From: Sipunculus nudus
Lineage: Eukaryota > Annelida > Sipuncula > Golfingiida > Sipunculidae
Direction of reading: 5' to 3'
Assembly (NCBI GenBank): GCA_026874595.1
Contig: CM049307.1
Span: 73,260,643 to 73,324,642 of the forward strand
DNA length: 64,000 nt
This document shows, piece after piece, positions 24,490 through 35,450 of this stretch (position 1 is its first letter; every line of letters begins with the position of its first letter). The translations under genes were made by a program, and so were the position numbers. The notes under the pieces are model-generated. The model worked only from the letters and a program-made list of their open reading frames with translations. It was not told the DNA's origin and searched no databases.

Positions 24490-25500
24490 TTTATGCAGAT
24501 TCAAGGTAAAAGGTGACCTTCCAGATAATTGAAAATACACTGAGCTGAACGTGACAGAGCGTCCCTCATCCCTCCACAAAACACATCAAACCATTCATCT
24601 TTTTATCTGACCATTTATGTGAACATAGACTTGCGTGTCCGTATACACTGATTTGATAGCATAATAGAGTTTACCGTCAATTTAGAACTAATTAAAGAAA
24701 TAAAAGCAAATTTTATTGAAACAGTAGAGAGTCTTCTCGGCTACAACCCCTCTCTTACCCACGCTAATCGAACCCCGGGTCGTCAGTGGAGGGAGCCGAG
24801 CTTGTTACTAATCGTTGCGAAATATTCATGATAAGGAAACAGCTGAAAAAACTCCGTGATCGAATTTTACACTCTAAATTATCATTTAAATACCATTAAA
24901 TAGTTCAAGGAAATTGGCAAGGATTGTGTCTGAGCCGGACGGATATGGAGAATGAAACGTGACCTTTGAAAACGGATTCTTTCACATTTCTTTTCATATC
25001 AAATATTTTATGCACTGGTCGGGTAACGGTGTGCACACATTTCACTTTGTAATGTACCACTGCTTTACCGGAGTTGACAATACGATGAACTGATGGTTAC
25101 AGGTACCTAGTAACTGCTTTTAAGGATTTTCGGCAAGTGGTCGCATATCTACAGTCATGTACACACAAGCCCGGGGACATTTAAAAAAATCGCATTTGAC
25201 TTTCGCAAGAGATCCAAGATTACTTCTGTCGGATAATATCTCATTTTTTTGGGTAAAACAAGGAATATTTTAATCAGTTGAAGCATTAAATATACTTTCA
25301 TCAAGAAAAAACTTCATAGTGAAAGTTACATTTCAAAGTTATTCACTTTGCTACCAGAAAGTCCGGTTATATTCCAGTGCAACACTAATAAAGAAGATAC
25401 TATACTCATGCATACATGCCGTTTTACCTTTTTTAGACACAAGACAAAACTTTCGTCAATTACTGATAGGTGTCGGAGATGTCCAGAGGTTGATATAACC
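24490..25500. other. Intergenic; weak tRNA-like SINE remnant
   Basis: Between 24,740 and 24,860 the minus strand has CCCGGGGTTCGATTAG (degenerate B box) near GCTCGGCTCCC, suggesting an old tRNA-derived SINE. The rest is AT-rich with nothing recognisable. Confidence 0.25.
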
Positions 25501-25512
25501 TTCTCTCTCTCT

Positions 25513-25566
25513 CCCGACATTTCGATATCGGGGGGGGGGGGGGGGGGGGGGGGGCTAAATGTCGGG
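25513..25566. repeat. 25-nt G-run in the loop of a perfect 10-bp inverted repeat
   Basis: CCCGACATTT (25,513-25,522) pairs exactly with AAATGTCGGG (25,557-25,566). Between them lies an uninterrupted run of G from 25,530 to 25,554. The run can form a G-quadruplex and its length is likely to vary between individuals or assemblies. Confidence 0.85.
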
Positions 25567-25684
25567 ATGCTGTTTCTTTACCGTCTGTAGGAGTAAAAAT
25601 GGTCGTTTTTTATCTTAGATCATCTTTTCATCAGATTTGCAAATATTCACAAAAGTTTCAAAATTTTAATGGAAGCAATCTCAC

Positions 25685-26056
25685 TTTCTCTCTCTTTTTC
25701 TCTGCCCTCCCCCCCCCCCCCCCCCACTCTCTCTCTCTCTCTCTCTCTCTGTTCTTCTCCAAAGCCCCGCTATCTCAAAACGTAATGCTTGGATTGTCAT
25801 AAAATATTCTATGCATGTTGACCTTGGCTAGCTTTATGATTGAGAGGGAACAAGTACCGCCTCATTTTTTTTTTAAATTTTTTACACGCAATTTAATAAT
25901 ATTTTGTAGATTGGCAAACTAATGCAATCGTGTCAGTTTCTTAGTTTTGAGTCTATTTATTGTCATGGAACTGGTATTCGTATTGATCAGTGACAGTTTT
26001 ATGAGTTATCCTTATTTTGCCTAGGCTGCACAATCATCTTTTGCTTATGACAAGCG

Positions 26057-26106
<50 letters not shown>
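25685..26106. repeat. Low-complexity cluster: CT, poly-C and AG tracts
   Basis: CT-rich sequence with a poly-C run near 25,709-25,725, a (CT)n stretch to about 25,752, then ordinary AT-rich sequence and a pure (AG)n tract at 26,061-26,106. Frames through the repeats (for example an Arg-Glu repeat) are not genes. Confidence 0.85.
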
Positions 26107-26107
<1 letters not shown>

Positions 26108-27004
26108 ATCCTGTAATTTGAAGAAGGCACCATTGAGCAGTTTATCCAGCACTGCGACCTTTGCAAGTAATTTATCTTGTGCTAGATCTTTTTCACTCAT
26201 TGCCAGGGTCCCTTTCCTTTCCTCGCAGTGTCTTTTACCTGTTCCTTTTGATACGTTCCTTTTCTTTTACTTTGACCATTTCTTTTTCCTCTGCTCCAGT
26301 TCTACACTCGCTTCTTCTAGTTAACCTGATATTCTGCATGGGCAGATCTGACTGTTGAATTTATCTCATTTATGATTTCTCGGTTTACGGTGTAAAATCC
26401 ATTGGTTCTTAAAATCGCACTGACTGCTAAACCAATAGCATACTAACAATTGCACTTTCCCAAGATATACCCTTCCCTTAGTTTGGTTACAATACGTGCA
26501 TGGATTCAAAGACTTCAGATTCTGCACGTGTTGATGCCATGAGGAATCCTCCTTTGACAAACAGCAGAAGTGACTGATATCGACTCTTTCCCTCAGCAAC
26601 GTCATTCCAGTGTTTTTTTTTGTCTAGGCTCCCTTAAAGAGGGCTCAGTTCAGCATCTCCTTGGTACAGCCTCCACTTGTCTTGAACAAGAGATGTCTCT
26701 AAGTGAGAATGAAGTCTGTGTTATACATTCTGATTTAATGGCAGTGTTGATCGATTTTACAGGATTGAGACAACCTAAGTCTGTATTTTTATGCATGTGA
26801 GACCTTATGCATGTGATTGGCTCCATATGCATAAGGGTTCAATTTAAACGAAATCACCATTTAGTAATATTCACAGAGTATATCCCTAGCTTATATTATA
26901 TAAAGTGTTTAATATGCGCGCATTATTTTAATTACTTGGCGAGGACCTGGATGAATGAGTGGGAATTCTTGTCCATTATTGCCAATATATATAAAAGATT
27001 CCAC
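26107..27004. other. No recognisable gene
   Basis: Unremarkable AT-rich sequence. Short frames of 60-80 codons on both strands show no family resemblance. Confidence 0.4.
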
Positions 27005-27832
27005 GCATTGTAACTTTAAGGAGTAAATCTGATCACATCACACCACTGCTCCATGCTCTTCATTGGCTGCCAGTGTGTCAGAGGGTACACTTTAAAGTTC
27101 TGGTGGCTCCGTACTATCTGCAGGAGTTCATTCAGCCGTATCACCAGAGTCGTGAGCTTCGCTCTTCCCGCCAGGATCTCTTAATTGTTCCATTCAAAAG
27201 GTCACCAACTATATGCATGAGAGCTTGCGGTGTAGGTGGTCCTAAAATTTGGAATGAATTACCGCAATACATGCGATCACAATCCAGTCTGTCATCTTTT
27301 AAATCTCATCTTTAAACCCATTTGTTGAAACAGTTTTACTGATATTGTAGTCAATGAAATTCTGTGAGATGAATTCTTGAAACGTTTCAATTGTTAAAAA
27401 ATTTATTTTTTTATGTGTTTGGGCAAAAAGAATAAAAGGTATGGTTCTCAGGCATCGCCCGCGTCAATTTTAACCCCCCACATCAAAAACTTTTATTTTG
27501 ATTTTTATTTTTTTTAGAAGATAAATAATACAATGTATGTAGTACTTTTACCTGTGTCGCAAAAAAATTGTTATTTTTATGCTTTTCCCTGATCATATGA
27601 CATTTTTATCGAAATATACAAAAAATAGGTAAGAAATAAAATACCGCCCGCCCGCACTGATTTCTGAAAAAAGTGCCTGAGAACCATACCTTTTTTTTGC
27701 CTTATTCATTCATTTTATTCATTGCTAATTTAACAAATATCTTTCCATTTGTCACTTTTAAGTCATGTACAGCCTGTAGGGCACAATTTCTGGTGGATTT
27801 TACGCTTTAAAAAATAAATTATTATTATTATA
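27005..27832 (+). mobile_element. 3' fragment of a non-LTR retrotransposon (CR1/L2/Jockey-type)
   Basis: About 27,020-27,315 encodes the typical C-terminal tail of a LINE ORF2: DHITPLLHALHWLPV, then RVHFKVLV, SRELRSSRQDLLIVP, WNELPQYMRSQSSLSSFK. A short internal deletion joins FKVLVA to YYLQEFIQPY. The element ends with a 3' UTR and a short ATT-rich tail (AAATTATTATTATTAT, about 27,815-27,832). The reverse transcriptase core is missing (5' truncation, usual for LINEs). A MITE sits in the 3' UTR. It is dead. Confidence 0.8.
27434..27694. mobile_element. 261-bp MITE nested in the LINE 3' UTR
   Basis: Terminal inverted repeats AAAAGGTATGGTTCTCAGG are exact at both ends (27,434-27,454 against 27,674-27,694). 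The interior is AT-rich with CGCCCGCG and CGCCCGCCCGC near the two ends. A target duplication could not be settled because the ends merge with A- and T-runs, so no superfamily is assigned. Confidence 0.8.
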
Positions 27833-29228
27833 ATTATCAATCATTGATTTACTGGTAGCAAAGAATATAAGTTAAAATCGCTATTTTGCAAGCCTTTATA
27901 AGACTTTCGATGCCACATGCATCGAAAAGGTACACGAAGTGTCAGTTAGGTTACACTTTGACTGCTCAACTTTGTAGATGGGCCCTTTATTCACGACAGG
28001 TTTATTTTCGCGATACTATCCCTTATGCGAATATCGTGAATTTGAAACCCTGGCAAACAAAACACCAGCCATAGCAAACCTATGCCAAAAAATGCTGACT
28101 TGTTTTTTTTAATTTTTTTCCCAGAGCTTTTCGAGTGGGTCGGCAACTTTGAGCTCACCATCAGAGAGTTGCACCGTGGCATCATTTATTGTTTGTAAAA
28201 TCCCGGTGCTCTGCTGCATCCAGCTTCCAACCAATCTGCTTTCCAGAACTTCCGCCTGACCTTAAGAAGGTTTTGTCATACTCAATGTGCACAGTTTGGC
28301 CATCCTATTGCAAGTATAAGACATTCTTCAAAGTTTGGGAATATATTGTTCAGACACTGTTTGGCCATTCTATCGCAAGTATATCTTATATTCTTCAAAG
28401 TTTGGATATATATTGATCCGACATTCAAAAATAACTTTTTAATTGTCTTCCTTCGTTCATTACTCACGCTTGCTCTTTTGAAGTTGATACTTTTAATCCT
28501 AATCTAGGGATGAGCGTGGTATCCCAGAGAACTTCGGTGTGCTGTCGAAATGTGCGCATATCTAATGTTAGCTGGAGTTCTGTGTAATTTTCTCTTCATG
28601 TAGAATTGTACTTAAAAAGAGAATGTTCATCCAAGCAAGACTGATCAATGTTTGGTCCAGACCTGCACCAAATATGTTCCACAAATCCACCAAACTCATA
28701 ATATTTAAGCCTTCTCATAAATGTCTTGTTGACATTTGGACCATTTCTCCCCAGTTAGATAAGCTTGTAATATTAGGCATTCATAGGAATTCATTCCGCT
28801 GCTATTTGTTCAAACATCTCTTTCAGCATGGCCACATTAGAGGGAAGTTTAGAAGATGACCTAGACTCTGTCGCGAGTTGGTGACCAATAGTGAAGAGTT
28901 AGATCCATTTGTTTCTTAACTTAAAATGAAAACCCACTGAATGACAACTGAACCTGGAAAAATATATGAAAATTAAACGTCTTTACCTTTACCTTGTTTG
29001 TTACCCATAAAACTGCAGAGGAAACTGCAACATGAATTTCTGGATAGATCAGGTCATAGGCTGTAAAATTTTGTATGTTGATAGTTTTCTTCTTGAAATT
29101 CCAACGGAATGACAGTTGATCTTGAACTAATAACACATATCATGACCACGGCCTGCGTCCAATTAGCTGTTATTTTTGTTCTACTTGACTAGAGTACATC
29201 CAGCACTGCGTGATCTGTTTCACTAATT
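27833..29228. other. No recognisable gene
   Basis: AT-rich intergenic sequence. Two related lines of about 60 bp near 28,300 and 28,360 (TTTGGCCATYCTATYGCAAGTAT) form a short tandem duplication. Small frames lack any family match. Confidence 0.4.
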
Positions 29229-29509
29229 AGGCCCGTTTTTCATGTTCGTTTTTCTGCGCGCTTTTCACCGCACAGAAAAGTCGAGACAGTTCAAACAAGT
29301 GGTAGCATTTCCATGTACACTTTTCATCGCGCATGCATTCATCGCGATGAAAAAAAGATGATTCAATTGTTTCTCAGTACAGTAAAAACAGTAAACAATA
29401 CCCCGGATTAAGCGAGCGGAATAGTGCACATTGAAAATATATTCAGCGCGGTTTTCAGCTTGTTGATTTCAAGCGCGATGAAAATTCAGCGTACATGGAA
29501 AACCGGCCT
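29229..29509. mobile_element. 281-bp MITE with AGGCCSGTTTTYCATGTWCG ends
   Basis: The left end AGGCCCGTTTTTCATGTTCG and the reverse complement of the right end, AGGCCGGTTTTCCATGTACG, match at 17 of 20 bases. The interior is rich in GCGCG and CATCGCG. No clean target duplication is visible (CACTAATT against CACGCTTA), so the family is open. Confidence 0.65.
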
Positions 29510-29906
29510 CACGCTTATTTGCGGAATTTTCTTTCGTATTAACCGCCATTGCATTTACTGAGTATATTAAGTAAAATTATATGTGTTAATGCAGGGCCGT
29601 TCGCTACGGGGGTTATTGAAGAAGTCTGTGAAATAATGCTTTAATTTAAGCCTTTATCAATATAAAATTTTTTGTTTGTTTTTTTTTTTTGCATTTCAGT
29701 CAATTTCAGTTCAGAAGTAAAATTCTGTAAAGATCTGGTGAATGATTGCTATTATCTTTTTTTTTACAAAATGCTCATGAAATACTCTCATAAAAATATA
29801 TCCTGCGGCAGTGTAAAATCAACAGACCTAAAAGGAATTCATGCAGTACAGTACTCAAGATGTTCAGGATAGTGCAAAATTGTGTATTTTAACGTGCTAT
29901 TGTATA

Positions 29907-31112
29907 CAGTGGAACCCCGCTTTGTGACCACCCCACAATTGCGACCACTTTGTTTGGTCCCGATTTTTTTTTAGTTTATTGATGTTTATTAATGACTCAA
30001 AATTACGATCACCCCTGAATTCAGAATTATCACCAGATTTCCTGGCCCCAGCGCTAATGTGACCCCGCTAATGCGACCACCGCCGAGAAGTATACTGAAA
30101 CAACATTTGTCACGAGTCAATGGCTGCGCCGTGTTACAGGCACCTTAACGATAGATCAAAGCGTGTAACAAGGTTTCTCAACCTGGTCCAGCATATCTTT
30201 CTGACTCGGTGTCTGCGCTGAGACTCGTTTAGGCGTAAGTTATAGATCACTGAGGGTAACCATCGGCCTGATTACTTAATAAAATGGTCTGCCCTGGGGT
30301 CTTGGGCTAGCGATACTAATTGCCCCTCAGTGATAACCTCTATTACAGCTACCCTAAGTGCGGGGGTGAGAGCTGAGTATTTCAACTCATCACATATTGT
30401 TTGATCCTCATTGCTCACATTAACGACCTAGTTTATCCTAAATGTGCTCATACCTTTCTTACTCTGAGTATTGATCAGTCAGTAAAATGTATAAATAAAG
30501 CTGGCATGGGAGCTAATCCCACACATTAGCTTGCCTTATCTGATAGATCGCTATCAGTTTATTTCTCGACTGGTTTAGTTTGCATTTAAATTGTTTGCTG
30601 TTATGCGACCATGCCTCTGAAAGAGCTCTACTTGAAGGATAAAGTGGCGTTAATCAAGGCGGCAACACCAGGACCCAGTCAGCACCAACTGGCTCAGCAG
30701 TTTAGCGTCGGTAAAACTCAAGTGCACGCAATATATACTCAGGTGGAAGCTAAATATATGACAGCCACGTATTATGTTCAATATGTATTCAGCAGGTTGT
30801 CTTCGCATTGCCTCTGGTGTAATTATGTGTTAATCATCAGTGGCTACGTATGTGTATATGTGTATTAATTTTCATCATGAATAAATATATAACAGTTTAC
30901 TTTTCAGCTACGCACACAAAAAAAAAGTATTATAAGGGTCCTCCCCTAAGTAAAATATTTTGTTATAATTCACATTAACAATATGCAATAGATACACACT
31001 GATACACATTAAAAATTAGCCCGTATATGCGACCAAGGTAAGACTATACGAGCACCCCCAAATTACGACCACTTTGCTCAGTCCCCAGGGTGGTTGTAAT
31101 TGTGGGGTTCAA

Positions 31113-31115
<3 letters not shown>
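29907..31115 (+). mobile_element. pogo/Tigger-type DNA transposon, internally deleted
   Basis: The left end CAGTGGAACCCC and the reverse complement of the right end, CAGTTGAACCCC, are typical of Tigger-like elements. The terminal similarity extends through GACCACTTTG at about 29,943 and its complement at about 31,067. A TA target duplication is present at 29,905-29,906 and 31,116-31,117. At 1.2 kb it is far shorter than an autonomous element; only the N-terminal DNA-binding part of the transposase survives (30,611-30,868) and the DDE domain is missing. Confidence 0.8.
30611..30868 (+). pseudogene. Transposase N-terminus with CENP-B-type helix-turn-helix
   Basis: An 85-codon frame starts MPLKELYLKDKV. 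Residues about 9-45 fit the CENP-B/Tigger N-terminal HTH: KDKVALIKAA, then QHQLAQQFSVGKTQVHAI, where an Ala-Gln pair and GKTQV mark the recognition helix. After about residue 45 the frame loses resemblance to the family and ends in a hydrophobic, Tyr/Cys-rich tail, so it is truncated by deletion. In intact elements this domain binds the terminal repeats. It lies inside the TIR-bounded element and has no separate promoter signal that I can identify. Confidence 0.65.

Positions 31116-31173
<58 letters not shown>
31116..31173. repeat. (TA)n microsatellite grown from the transposon target site
   Basis: A run of TA of about 58 bp begins exactly at the TA target duplication of the Tigger-like element. 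Confidence 0.9.
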
Positions 31174-31179
<6 letters not shown>

Positions 31180-31534
31180 TTCTCGCTTAGTTCGACCCTA
31201 GGAATTTGTGTCAGCGTACGCCCCTTAAATGTTGATCCCACAACATTGAAAGAGCTGATAGGTAGGCCTTAACTACAATAGCTTGCATAATGTTTACATT
31301 TCTTTTTTCATGCCGTTTGACGAGCAAACACATGCCGCCTAAGTGTCAGCCAGAACATGAATTAATATTTACTAAGAAACCCAACATGTCAGGCGAGTTG
31401 TCAGAGCTTACGTCAGACCTAACACGTGACAGGTCACAGATGTGTATATTTCCTTGGTTGGGAAACCAAAAGTGTGAACGGGTATTTGCATAGGGGTGTT
31501 TGGCCAGTCAGTCGAAGGTTTAATTGTGTAACGA

Positions 31535-33485
31535 CGTTTTTAGCTCAGCTGACTGTTAGTCATCTGAGCTATAGCGATCACCCTTTGTCCGGCGTCCGTC
31601 CGTTAACAGGGCACAAATCGTAATCGTTAGACCTAGAAACTTCTAACTGTACATCCAGGGAGGTCCTGGGCAAATCTCCTTGGAAACCCGAAATTAGGTC
31701 ATGGTAACCTATATTTTGTGACCTACGGACCGAAAACATGATTTTGAGCACCCAGACAGTCAGACAGGGCACAAATTGTATCCATTAGGCCTAGAAACCT
31801 CTTACCTGACATTTTGAAAGATCCTAGGTAGATATCCTTGGAAACCTGAAACTATGTCACTGTGACCTGTATTCTGCGACCTATAGGGAACAGATGTCAT
31901 ATGGACACCCTGAATGTTAGATGGTGACAAATCGTATCTGTGCGGCCTAGAATCTTCTTACACAATTCCTAAGAGTTTCTAGGCAAATCTCCTTGGAAAC
32001 CCGAAATTAGGTCATGGTAACCTATATTTTGTGACCTACGGACCGAAAACATGATTTTGAGCACCCAGACAGTCAGACAGGGCACAAATTGTATCCATTA
32101 GGCCTAGAAACCTCTTACCTGACATTTTGAAAGATCCTAGGTAGATATCCTTGGAAACCTGAAACTATGTCACTGTGACCTGTATTCTGCGACCTATAGA
32201 GAACAGATGTCATATGGACACCCTGAATGTTAGATGGTGACAAATCGTATCTGTGAGGCCTAGAATCTTCTTACACAATTCCTAAGAGTTTCTAGGCAAA
32301 TCTCCTTGGAAACCTGAAATTAGGTCATTGTGACCTATATTTCAGGACCTACAGGCCGAAAACATAAATTTGAGCAACCAGACAGTCAGACGGGGCACAA
32401 ATTGTATATCGATAAGGCCTAGAATCCTCGAACGTGACATTAAGGGAGGTCTTAGGCAAATCTCCTTGGAAACCCGAAATTAGGTCATGAAGACCTATAT
32501 TTTGTGACCTACAGGCCGAAAAAATGATTTCAAGCACCCAGACAGTCAGATGGGGACAAATAGTATATGTTAGGCCTAGAATCCTCCAGTGTGCCATTTA
32601 GGGAAGTCCTAGGCAAATGTCCTTGGAAACATGAAATTAGGTCACTGTGACCTATATTCTGTGACCTGTAGGAAAAAGATGTCGTATGAACACCTTTGAG
32701 GTTACATGGCGACAAATCGTATCTGTTAGGCCTAGAATCTTCTTGTACAATTTCCTGGGAGGCTCTAGGCAAATCTCCAAACCTGAAATAAGGTAATGGT
32801 GACCTTTATTTTGTGACCTACGAGACAAAACCCTTATTTTGAGCACCCTGAATGTCAGATGGGCACAAATCGCATCTGTTAGGCCTAGAGTCTTCTAATG
32901 CTACATCCTGGGAGATCCTTGGCAGATCTCCTTGGAAACCTGAAAATAGGTCATGGTGACCTACATTTTGTGACTTACAGGCCGAAAACAGGATTTTGAG
33001 CACCCAGAAAGTCAGACAGGGCACACATTGTATTTTTCAGGCCAAAATTCTTCTAATGTAAAATTCTGAGACGTCCTTGGCAAATGTTTGTAGAATACTG
33101 AAATTAGGTCACCATGACATATTTTGCGACCTTTAGGAAAAGAAGTCATAAGCACCCAGACAGTCAGTCAGGGCACACATTGTATCCGTTAGGCCTAGAA
33201 TCCCCTGATGTAACATTGTGAAATGTCCTTGGCCAATGTCCTTGGAAAACTGATATAGATCACCATGACCTATATTTTGCAACCTATCAGAAAATATGTC
33301 ATATAAGCACCCAGACAGTCAGACAGGGCACAAATATTATCCATTAGGCCTAGAATCTTTTAACATAAAATTCAGGGAGGTCTTAGTTAAGTGTACTTAG
33401 AAACCTGAAATTAGGTCATGGTGACCTTTATTGTGTGACTGATGGGCTGAAAAATGGTTTTGAGCACCCAGGGCCACTTGTTTGT
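31535..33485 (+). mobile_element. ~155-bp tandem-cored repeat element, copy A
   Basis: The left flank reads TTTTTAGCTCAGCTGAC...GCGATCACCCTTTGTCC (about 31,540-31,590) and the right end reads GGGCCACTTGTTTGTT near 33,470. Between them are about 12 units whose GGGCACAAATYGTAT line recurs at 31,608, 31,767, 31,929, 32,078, 32,240, 32,391, 32,553, 32,708, 32,862, 33,018, 33,167 and 33,323. About 310 bp (31,670-31,960) are almost exactly duplicated one step on (31,981-32,270). A tandem core of ~155 bp between fixed ends resembles the pearl/BIV160 class described in bivalves; that link is inferred. Frames within it merely follow the repeat. Confidence 0.75.
32948..32962. promoter_or_regulatory. 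Oestrogen-response-type palindrome AGGTCATGGTGACCT
   Basis: A perfect AGGTCA-N3-TGACCT palindrome. Other perfect copies in this family lie at 32,322-32,336, 32,639-32,653, 33,413-33,427, 43,831-43,845 and 44,431-44,445; most other units keep it with one or two changes. The match to the consensus element is seen; binding is not known. Confidence 0.45.
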
Positions 33486-35450
33486 TCATAGTAATGCCAC
33501 AAAAAGAAAAGATCGGGATACCTACAGGCGTGTTCTGACATAAAACATTCGTTCACCGCCATTCATAGAATACCCTCCCAGGTGAACAAATCCTAATTCA
33601 AGGCCGGGGAGATGGGGGGGGGGGGGGGGGGGGGGGTCAGCCGGTACATCGTGCCGAGGCCCGAACGGCCCTAGGGGGGCTTGGACTGACCAGAAATTCT
33701 CAATATAGGGCCCTTAACCATAGATGTAGAGGTCTCATTTAGCTTTTATAAATTTGAGTCAGCATTTTTGGTGAAGGCCTTGATGGGCAAGGAGTGCCCT
33801 ATGTATAGGGCACAAGAAAATGCGAAAAAGTCATGTTTGACATGTATATGACCTATGTATGGTGTTTTATTCAGGAGTTACAAGAGGGGCCGAAATAGGG
33901 GCCCGGACCCGAAAGGAATTTCCTATATTTTAATGTGTTTATGAATAGACTTATTCAAGGGACCACATTGATTTATTGATGCACCCTGAATATAAAACGT
34001 TTTCTTAGGGAGGCTCCTTTTATCTATTTATTTTTATTAATCTGGGCCTGTATTCATTTTGTTGATAAATCTCGTGTCCCTATATACATTCTGTAGGTAA
34101 TGTCGACCACCAACTTTGCATGAACGCTATAGCTTCTTATTATTATGACAGGTATAGATGCGTTGGAGATGCCAAATGTCAAATTTTAATTTCAGACAAG
34201 CAAATATAGGCATGGCCTAATTTATCATTTACGTTTTATGCAAGCATGGTGACGTCTATGATAGATAACTTTATAAAAAGTAACGTTGGCGGTTGTTTCG
34301 ATCTGTTTGATGGAACCTGATGCGTCCAGATATATATACAGTGAAATACTGTTTATACAAAGTAAACAAATTGTTCACAGAATTACATTAGTCATCAAAT
34401 GTAGCTTCCACTGCCGATCAAACGCCTGTCATTTTATTTGGGAATATATCTATTGAATGGCAAACTGTTGCTGCATGCTTTACTGATGATATCATAATCT
34501 GACGCATCTGCACTCGCCTCGAATACATCAAAGTATTAAACTGCTAATTATGTTCATGAAAATTATTGTTTTTGTTCTTCAAAGTTTCATTTGATTTTGT
34601 TGTTATTATGAAGACAATTGTATTTGATATCACGAAAGACATAGACTGCAGTAGGGTAACTTCTTGTACGTTGCTTGCCTTTGTATCAAGGGGTGCCTTC
34701 TTAATTTGTTTTGACATAGTTTTAACTGGTTTCTTTGTTAAATGAACAAGTTAATCAGGCTTAATTTGTCATCTGAATGTGAATAATGTGACTGAAGTAT
34801 AAATTTATATCACAAGTAAAAATAACCTTTATCTCTTTCACACACGGAATGATTTTTCATAAGACCTTCATGTAACTTTTTTCAGTTTCTATGTGAAGTA
34901 TATGCATGAGGATATAAATAGCCGTAAAAGCAGAAAAAAATATAGCATTTCAGTGCATCACTCTCTGACAGCCCATTCTTTCGTACCGTTTCAGCCGAAC
35001 AGACATCTTCGGGCTTAAACCGAATACAGAGTTGATTATATATAAAGTGAATGGGTAAAAAACAAGGAAAGAAAGGGGACAAAGAAACCGCCTAAAAATC
35101 CTCTCGGAGCCCATCCAGGGTGGGTAGTATTCTCCAGGTTCTCCGGGGTACTCCATTTTTGGGATCTGTTGCGCATGCGCAAAATCCGATCACGCGGCCC
35201 TGTTATGGTAAACGGACACACATGGACTGTGTTTACTCACACTCAAAACCATAACAAGATATTAAGCAGCTGATGGGGAGTACTGAGACCGTGTGCTATG
35301 ACGGTTTTGCCGGGAAACTTTTCGTATAAGCAAAACTGAACTGAAAGTGTAAAAAAATAGGCATAATATTGCTCCTGATTATGTCCCTTTATTGTTTCCC
35401 AAGTCAAATTCAGGATACTATGGTTTAAGCACGTGCGAAAACTCAAAAAA
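33486..35450. other. Intergenic; one G-run, no gene recognised
   Basis: It contains a G-run at about 33,614-33,637 followed by a GC-richer line (GGCCCGAACGGCCC), then AT-rich sequence. Small minus-strand frames near 34,880-35,220 are not convincing. Confidence 0.4.

Noticed and set aside
24740-24860. Possible tRNA gene on the minus strand
   Set aside because: Only a degenerate B box is visible; A box and cloverleaf stems are lacking, so it is kept only as a weak SINE remnant.
26058-26324. An 88-codon frame starting with an Arg-Glu repeat
   Set aside because: The start lies in the (AG)n microsatellite and the rest shows no domain.
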